Assembly: GCF_039555335.1 (NCBI RefSeq)
Contig: NC_092628.1
Span: 77,316,713 to 77,380,712 of the forward strand
DNA length: 64,000 nucleotides
From: Amphiura filiformis
Lineage: Eukaryota; Echinodermata; Ophiuroidea; Amphilepidida; Amphiuridae
Direction: 5' to 3'
Of the stretch, positions 55,736 through 64,000 are shown one piece after another; position 1 is the stretch's first letter; every line of letters begins with the position of its first letter. The position numbers were made by a program, and so were the translations under genes. The notes beneath the pieces were generated by a model. The model ran no database searches. It was given only the letters and a program-made list of their open reading frames with translations, and was not told the origin of the DNA.

Positions 55736-58700
55736 ACATCTCTTCACTTCCTTTCCCTACTCAGTCTCTTGAGTTATTGAATTGCTTATAGGTCTAGTAT
55801 AAAGAGCATTGCTCAGGGTTATTACCGCACGTGCCCAAGAAACATTGGACACCAAAGAGTCACTTGGGGTTAGGAACTTGCGGAGTTGAAAAACAATGGG
55901 TCTTAAAAACTTTGTTCTTTTGTTTAATGTCATTTTGTAGTGAATTGTTGTGAATAATTACCCCAAATTACCCACCTTATTAAGGTCTTATATTAATCAC
56001 ATTAACATTCGGTATGCTCAATATTAATAATAGCCTGTATCCCATACCTAAACATGACTTAACTTGCACAATTTTTTGTTAATTATTTTCCTGTTTTAAT
56101 TGATTCTATTCAACCCATGTCCACACGCCTACTTGAATAATTGGTAACATTTTGATTAGAGTATTTGGGGTTTCTTAATTTCCATAATTACAGCCCGTTC
56201 CCATAGGTGTTGATATTATCGTCCCTTAATATATTGACCACATCAATTCGGACCTTCCCTACCCTGCCTGTGGCGAGTTGGCCGGGACCTAGTCCGCCTG
56301 AGGACGAGGGGAGGATTTCGTGTCCAATTAGTTAACCGGCATCCATATGGCGTAATGGATATATTTTTAGATGAGGATAATCTTGGCTGTAGCTTAAGTT
56401 TCCTGTTTCAAAACTGAGATGTTTTGAAAAATGAGACTAAACTGGGAAGGCCTAGTGTTGAATAAATTCCACGCAAATTTGAAATATTTCGGTAAGATAT
56501 GACAATCGGTAACATAATGACAATTCCAATAAGCATTCATTCCAAGATATGACAAGTTTGTTATCAGATCAGTTCATATCTTGCTGTAGAGATACGATTG
56601 CGTATCACTGAGTTCAGCAGCATTGAAATTTTTTCAATACAATAGATATTGAACATTCATGATGATGACGATGATAACGATAATGATGATGATGTCGATG
56701 ATGATTACCGCCATGTTAAACACCCGGTGGTCTCTCCCTGGTTGAAGGTGTACGGGGATGTGCCACGGTTTGGGGGGTGTACCTTTTCAGCGATTTTGAT
56801 ATATCGATAGGTGGGTTTTCAGTGAAAGCGCCCAATTAGGGCAATTTTGGGTGATATTTGGGTGCTTTTTGTTGAAAATTGGTATATAGTGATGGGTAGC
56901 AAAAACACCAAAAAGTAGGTATATTGAGTCAGCATCCAAAAGTCTGCGTGGCACGTCCCCGTACAATTCAAATATTTTTGAAGAGACCACCCCAGGGTTA
57001 GGCCTAAACATTTCTGACCTGATCTTCAGCTTGTCTTGTTGCTACAAAATCATATTGTTGTACGTGCAGGTATTATGATATTTATAAAATTTGGACTTTT
57101 TAAAAAGATATAGCACCTCACTTGAATCATGAAGACTTTCTACAAGTTGAATGCCTGTATGCAAGATGTTGTATCATATTAGCAATCACAATGTATATGG
57201 TATATGAAATTTAATCAGCCTTAGGCACATAAAACAAAAATCATCGCGATATTTAAAGGGATTGTTTCTGGTCATTAATCAAGTCCTTCTTAAATAGGGT
57301 TATTGAGGTTTCCAAAGTGCTTCAATTCCCATCAAATCAAGTGGCAAAATGGTAAACCTGAAAAGCCGTCCCTTCAGGGGTAAACATTGACTTCTTATCC
57401 TTGCTTTATACTTGCGACCAGCGATTGACTATTTACGATTAACTTGCTTGTTTCTTATCGTGCAAAGATAGAACGATGGATCTCATTGGCCACAAGTCAA
57501 CCGCTCGTCACCAGAACCTGAGGAAGACTAAGGAATTGTTGTGAGTATGAAGTTATAAATCGGTCATTGGAGACTGAGTTGAGAATAGAGATGATAGTGT
57601 CCAGAACAAGCCCATACATGCTCATATCGCACTGGTCCTTTGCTGGTCACCCTCCGGGTTGATTTAGTTGCGGTTCCATATCTTATTTTTACGCGGGAAA
57701 GTTGATGTGTAAAAGACAAAGTTGTCACGAGTACAGTCATTGACAAAGTCTAAAATAGGGGCCAGTATTTTTCGTCTTGAACTGAACGTGTACGTGTGAT
57801 CTAAGAATATGTGCGACCAATCAGGTCGCTTGATCATTTTGAATAACACCTGCAATCTTTTAATTGAATAATAATGGTATCGTCATCTGGGACGGTTATC
57901 TGCACTGAAAATAGCGAACACTGCTGTCTACTGAAGATAACATGATGCATCGATGCATTATTGTACCAATGCATCAATACTTCGATTCGTACCGGGGACC
58001 TGGACCGGGGATTCGTATTGTGCCAACTGAAAATGGTTCGTTTCCTGCTGTATGCTGAAGATAGCATGAACATGAGATAGCAATGCCAATTACGACTCTG
58101 CATGGACACAAAGAAGTTATCAAAAAACGTTTTTGAATGTTATGAAAACGTTTTATACCCTTTATATACACTTTATATAACCCGACATTTAAACGTTTTC
58201 TGCCAACATTTTCTATAACCTTTTACGAATGACGTCGAATGTTTTGTGTTTGCTGGGACGTTTTCAATAGATTAATTGAGTAGGGCAAAGTACACTGATC
58301 AATATACCTTTTGTTTGAAGCAAATTGGATATTTAACGGTTTTCATAATACATCGATTTATAATATGTTCTTTGTATCCTATTGTTTTTATCAATAATCA
58401 CTGTAATTAACTAAAATGACTGTAAAGGCTTGCGCTCATTAATATGTATTTTTTTGCCAATATTTTACTACAAATCCATGTTCAGGATATACTCTAATTT
58501 TGCATATTTAATACAATAAGATACAAAGACAATATAAATTGATATGTTTTGAAAACCGTATGTCCGATATTGATAAGTGCTCTACTCAATTACCTGTTTA
58601 AAACATGCTTATAGAGCACTTCCATAATGCCTCCAATACCACCTTAATCTGCAGTTGTAGATCTGGTATAAGCCTTGTATCAAGGCTAGCATGTTATATA

Positions 58701-59298
58701 ATATGATATAGGAATATAGGAACATTGCATTACTGAAGTGCATGTAGCCCTACAAAATAATAGAGCTCCAGGTTTCTTATCACTAACTCTTTGGAAAAAA
58801 GAAGATATCAGTAAGAATTATCCTCATTATCTTGTCAAGAATTAGGTGTTATCAGGTGATTAGACCCATTAATAACGGTAATCAGTAGATATGAAATAGA
58901 CATGTTAAAATAACGCCTACTGATTTGGTTGTAATTGTTTTCTAACAGGAGTTTAAAGCTCGTTTACTCAGGTGGCTATGTAACCTTGTATTTCATTAAT
59001 CACAACTGTACACAGGTATATCTATGTTTGGATTGCATCTTAATGTCCAGAGGTCCACCAGACAAAACCAATGGGTATTTTAAATTTATATGTCCAATAC
59101 TCAAATACATTTTGTTCCATGTATGTTTAATTTACGTTAATGATATGCTTGGGTTTTAGGTGATGTTGACACATTTAAAAAACTAAAATTATGATTCTCG
59201 GCTTTAAAAAAAATATTAATTACTATAATAATCAAAATGGATCAACCCAGTATTTTCCCCAGCAAATACATTGGGACCTACTATGGTTTTTTTCTTCG
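55736..59298. other. Intergenic, no gene recognised
   Basis: It contains a GATGAT-type simple repeat (56655-56705) and the right part of a CAGCAAACAC-type element (58110-58259). One weak possible first exon is at about 57476-57539 (see rejected list). Confidence 0.4.
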
Positions 59299-59652
59299 TT
59301 AAAGCCATAAATTATGTACGATCTTATAACATGAAATTAGGTGTTTTTCCAACCCGGATTTTTGCTAAAGGCCATTTATTGTAATGTTTACACATGTCCA
59401 AAATCTAATGGAATCAGCCAAATTCGTTGTGTTAAGTTGTAGGTCAACAGAGCAATTTTGACATAAAGTCGTATTGCGACATTTCAGTCTCCCATAGAAC
59501 TCCATTTGGGTTTCTTTTACTATACCTCGTTATTTCGGTTTAAATTAGACAGAAACCCTTCCTGACAGTTAATACCATTAAATATTATTTCAACATTTGG
59601 GTAAAGAATAACAAAATTAAAATTTTACGGAAATCGAAATTACGGCTTTAAA
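59299..59652. mobile_element. MITE with TTAAAGCC ends
   Basis: The left end TTAAAGCCATAAATTATGTA and right end AAATTACGGCTTTAA are inverse-related over about 15 bases. It is the better-preserved relative of the element at 34690-35362. A TTAA tip again fits a piggyBac-like target (inference). Confidence 0.7.
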
Positions 59653-59693
59653 GCAATACCGGCACCATTCATTTCAAATTGTCGATTCCACAG

Positions 59694-60347
59694 TTAAGGG
59701 ATCTAAAATGAGCGTTTATTGCGTTTCGACAGTATTTTTTGTGGGACAGAAGAGCACCTCAGACCTATCGAATTGCATTCTGAATACGAAGCATGTCTTT
59801 CTGATATCAAATAATTTTCATTTTTGAAAATCACAATATAATACAAATTTTATGACAAATTATTTTTCAAATTTTTGATATATAACAGTCCTCGAAGTAA
59901 TTATATAAATCTAATGATATATTCTTAAAGTGTATGTAGCAGGGAGGAAAAGCCGACAGTCAATTGAAAATTTTGACCTTTCATATTGAAGATATGGATT
60001 TTTTCCCAAAAAGACCTAATTTTTTTTTTGGTGTTTTGGGAAAAAAATCCATATCTTCAATACGAAAGGTCAAAATTTTCAATTGATCGTCGGCTTTTCA
60101 TCCCACCTACATACACTTTAAGTATAAATCATCAGATTTATAAAGTTTACTTCAAGTACTGTTAAATATCAAAAATATCAATTTTAATGATTTGCCATAA
60201 AATGTGTATTAAATTGCGAATTTCAAAAATCAAAATTATTTGATATCAGAATGACATTCTTCGTATTCAGAATGCAATTCGATATGTCTGATGTGCTCTA
60301 ATGTCCCAAAATAAATACTGTCCAAACGTTCATACCCCAGCCCTTAA
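59694..60347. mobile_element. TTAA foldback element, copy 2
   Basis: This 654-bp unit has the same ends and arms as 54254-55003, lacking parts of the left arm. It lies 42 bases after the MITE ending at 59652. Confidence 0.82.
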
Positions 60348-60773
60348 GTCCGTGAATTCATATAGTAGTATGATTTGAATTTGATTAGTATGTATTATGT
60401 GTGATCCACTGACGTTATTTTATTGTTAACAAATTATAAATATTTGAGATTTTAAAACACAAATACTGCGCTTTTAAGTCTATTTATATTAACACCAGGC
60501 ACAATGGAAGGCTGCGAAGAACAAATTTGTGGAGTAATATGACTCAAATGAACACCGGTATAATTAAGTAATCCATTTTGCTCTTTTAATCGATTCTTGA
60601 TGTATATATAAAATAAAAGTGTGTAAAGGAACTATAGGTAATTCTTGTTAGATTGTTAGATATTCATTATGGTTTTGTCTTTTGTCGGACATTTAATTAT
60701 TACACCTGCACCTGTATTTGCACATCCCACAACGAACAATGACGAATTATTCTCAGGCCAGACTGGGATATCC

Positions 60774-61273
60774 TTAAGTAAGGAGTCGGTCACCCAACTT
60801 TGCACAGTATTATTTGTTGGGCCTGAGAGCACATCAGACATACCAAATTGCATTCTGGATCCAAGGAATGTCCTTCTGATATCAAATAATTTTCTTCTTT
60901 TTTTTTCAAATTCGCGATATAATACAAATTTTATGGCAAATTATATAAAAAATTGACATTTTGACGTGAACATTTTGACCTTTCATATTGAAGAACATTT
61001 TTTCTCAAAAACACCTAATTTTTTTAAATGATAGACGGCTTACCTTCCTGCATCTACATTAAGTATATATCAATAGAATTGTAAAGCTTACCTCGAGGAC
61101 TGTTTTTAATAATTTGTCATAAAATTTGCATTAGGCCTATATCGCGAATTTAAAAAAAAATCAATTATTTGGCATCAGAAGGATATTCCTCGTATTTAGA
61201 ATGCAATTTGGTGTGTTTGATGCGCTCTCAGGTCCACAAAATTTTGTGCAAACATCGCTATCCGAGCCCTTAA
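60774..61273. mobile_element. TTAA foldback element, diverged copy 3
   Basis: It shows TTAAGTAAGGAG at the left, CTGATATCAAATAATTTTC inside and GAGCCCTTAA at the right, with shortened arms. It belongs to the same family but is clearly older. Confidence 0.7.
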
Positions 61274-61849
61274 ACAAGTTAAGCATATTAAACTCGGGTA
61301 TTAATTAGAACAAAATACTTAATCATTAAAATTGAATGTGATTTCAAAAAACAGGTAAGGACCGAAGACTCCATTATGTGTAAAATTTAAGAATTGAAAA
61401 TCAAGAATGACTACATGCGTCCAGGCACTTAATTTCAAGAGTATTTTTCATATACCGCTAGATAAAAGCAACTTTACACTATCAATCTGCGAGTCATTTA
61501 TCTTATCAAGAGCCCAAATATTACGGTATTGTATACTTTGTATATTATTAAGCCAATAAAATGAGCTAGTTGTCTACTAAACGACACAAATATGAATCAA
61601 TCCTTGCCAATTACCACACGAGAGTTTCTTTCCGTCCGGTCACGCCAAACCAATAAAAATTTAATACATAATAAATGACATATTCAACAACTTGATTTAC
61701 CTAATATTTAATCTGGAAGTCAAGCAGATACCGGATACTGAATATCGTTTCTATAATAGGCGTATGGGATGATAAGAAAATTTCCTTGAAGTACAGAGCT
61801 AAAGTCCGTCTTGAACAGTGCCAGAATTTGGCCTGAATTGCCTAAAAGT

Positions 61850-62120
61850 GGCTGATAAGAACAAAAGATGGCTTTTAAGAAAGAAAGAACAATTTTCCAA
61901 CCCAAAGTGTTACAATTAAACAAGACAACAAATGAACACAAACCCCGACTGGCACACAACCCAACTTGAAAAAAAAAAGGCAATGGAATGTGCCGGCGCG
62001 GGATTCGAACCCACGACTTTCCGATCACTAGACGATGCCCTCACCATAAGCTTCGTTTTGCCAAAAAGTGTGAGAAGATGCATATCCTCCCAAGGATTAA
62101 CGCCCTTCACCATTCGGACC
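61850..62120 (-). mobile_element. tRNA-related SINE fragment (minus strand)
   Basis: Read on the minus strand, GTCTAGTGATCGG is followed by GTGGGTTCGAATCCCGC, a pol III B box inside a good T-arm. The 5' acceptor strand does not pair with the 3' side, so this is not a functional tRNA. Boundaries are approximate. Confidence 0.6.
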
Positions 62121-64000
62121 GATATCAGATATACTAAGCTCAATATTTAGTTTTATGCATTTTTTCTTCAACATGTCATTTCATATGGCTTACTGATGAT
62201 GATAATGATGGTGATGAATGATGTTGATGATCAGGGTTGTAGCTAGGAGAATTTTAGTGCTGGGTGGCATTTGATGAAAATCTTGCAATATGTTGTCAAA
62301 ATTTACCAAAAATATTATTTTTGACCAATTCAACCAAACTGTACAATTTTTGAACTCTGTGTTGGCTCAAGTCCTAAAATTGCAGCCGAGTGGTGGGCCC
62401 CAAAACTGAGTGATGGGCTCTGCCACCCAGCACCACCCACTGTAGCTACAACCCTGTTGATGATGACACCAAACATCAAAGTTATACACGACTAAACTTA
62501 ATTAGAGATCAAAAACAAGTGTATTCATATAACGAGAAACCATAATAAATGCTGTCTTCAGTAGATAGCAATAAATCTGGGCACACACTCACGCGGTTGA
62601 ATGTGAAGAGTGTAGCATCAGTATATAGCACACCGTACGCTCTACGCAAACATTAGCCAATTATAAGATAGAAATCTACAAAACCATACTTAGCCTGTAT
62701 AATAATTAGGACAATGACAACTAAAAAGTGACCATTAGCTTGGCCGAAATCAAACATAACTGACCGCTACCATTCAATCGGTCATGGTGGACATCGGTAG
62801 CATAAATCCGTTGCTATTTGTTTTCCCATCGTTGTTACTTCATCTAATAACTACATCATTGATTCAATGCATAAGAGTTGAGATAATGACATTTAAAGAA
62901 GGAAATTCAAACGTGAACGGTTCTTAGAACTGTCCCATTTAAATGAGCTAATTTTAGGGAAAAAATATGGGAACTTTTTTATCAACATAGTGTAACTCTT
63001 TTATATGTGCCCACACCGCATATCTATAATAATTTTTGACATTTCATTTTAAATTGACATTTTTATCGATCATTTATAATACATATCTGTGTTGTTGAAA
63101 CTAGGTAAACAAAAGCAAAGATAGTGTTCAGCTTCATGTAATAAGGTGCAACATTGGGAAAATTATATTGATTTCAAACAAAACAATTATATTACTGAGC
63201 GCAAAAGGATGGACACCGACTTTCCGACTTCAGTTTATTTAGATCAAAATCAGCAAGTGTATGGGCCCTGGCAGATATATGGCGTTATCGAAGTTATTGG
63301 ACAAAACAAGACAGCATTGTTATCTTCATCAAACATCTCTCTTCCTCTTCCACTCATCCATGCTCTATCCCTGCATTTCAAATTGTTCTTTATTTCTTCT
63401 TTATTGAACATCTCTTCTCCTACTCTTTCTTGCTATACCGTATTTCTTCATTTTCACACTTTTCTTTATTTGCCCTCAACTTTGTAGTTTCCTCAAAATG
63501 TTTTGATCTTTTCATGAAATCAAGATATGTGTATGTGATGGCTGCGCCTTCGATTGGATAAACTTGACCAAGCTTTCGATCTTGCGACAAGTCTTTATCA
63601 ATGATAAAATGCAAAGTACATCGAATAACGAGTTGATTTGTACTTGAACACATCTAAACACCAGTTAACCTACAAAATCTTTATATCTTTAACTTGTATT
63701 TATTTTATCCCATGGGTGTTTTCAACTTTTAAGAAGTCCCACCCAGTCGTGTGTGTGAAAGAAAAGGTAATCGTGTCACGACTAATCAAGTCGCGTGTAC
63801 AACTAGGGACTTTGTAGTGGTTAAGAAACCTGAGGTTGACACGGGGGCTTATGTCATCGCCTGGAGGGCCAGTGATACCGATATAAGCCCCTTAAAGTCA
63901 GTGCTATTATAGTGATTAAGAAAAAAGTTATAAAGGGAACAAATTTAAATACAATGCTAATTTTCAATAGAAAAGGTTTTGTTTTTTCCTGTTGTTGTTT
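62121..64000. other. Right end of window, no gene recognised
   Basis: It contains a GATGAT-type simple repeat (62195-62235), a short inverted motif GGGGGCTTAT/ATAAGCCCC (about 63844-63892), and AT-rich DNA without splice-consistent coding segments that I could identify. Confidence 0.4.

Noticed and set aside
57476-57539. Possible first exon starting ATGGATCTCATTGG with donor-like GTGAGT
   Set aside because: About 21 codons with no recognised similarity and no plausible second exon downstream in the window.
61990-62060. Possible tRNA gene on the minus strand
   Set aside because: The T-arm and B box are good, but the 5' acceptor strand and D-arm do not pair properly, so it is better read as a SINE head.

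Overview
The window reads as AT-rich, intron-rich, repeat-laden animal genomic DNA. Genes are split into many small exons with GT-AG introns, there is no operon structure, and the intergenic and intronic DNA is full of tRNA-derived SINEs, non-LTR retrotransposon pieces and short inverted-repeat DNA transposons. The two recognisable gene families (xanthine dehydrogenase/aldehyde oxidase and melanoregulin) together with this repeat style suggest a marine invertebrate deuterostome. An echinoderm or hemichordate is my guess; the sequence does not prove it.

Layout, all genes on the + strand. (1) 1-1744: the last two coding exons of a first xanthine-dehydrogenase-like gene (copy A) whose upstream exons lie outside the window. 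(2) 1745-9985: intergenic or unassigned DNA packed with MITE-like elements and a LINE 3' end. (3) 9986-45817: a second, nearly complete paralogue (copy B). I placed 30 coding exons with consistent phases, giving 1291 codons plus a stop; only a short first exon (about 15 residues expected) was not found. Its introns hold a decayed RTE-like LINE (about 10970-14519), a tandem array made of its own exon 16 (27390-28960), a gypsy-like integrase remnant, a SINE and several foldback elements. (4) 45818-49998: repeats whose units carry AATAAA, followed by a LINE RT fragment and foldback elements. (5) 49999-55580: a five-exon melanoregulin (MREG) homologue of 260 residues. (6) 55581-64000: no gene recognised; several copies of a long foldback element bounded by TTAA.

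Main biological points. The copy B protein keeps all eight Fe-S cysteines and the core molybdenum ligand/base region, including the counterparts of bovine Gln767, Arg912, Phe914 and Glu1261. It has changed most residues that define xanthine binding (Glu802 to Ser, Arg880 to Lys, Phe1009 to His, Thr1010 to Phe), so it is probably a molybdo-flavoenzyme with another substrate. The 3' ends of copies A and B differ at only three of 120 residues, pointing to recent duplication or gene conversion. The most unusual DNA structure is an array of about 14 copies of a roughly 100-118 bp unit derived from exon 16 together with its splice donor, lying immediately downstream of that exon. The first unit is 111 bp, which keeps frame, and its read-through is open.
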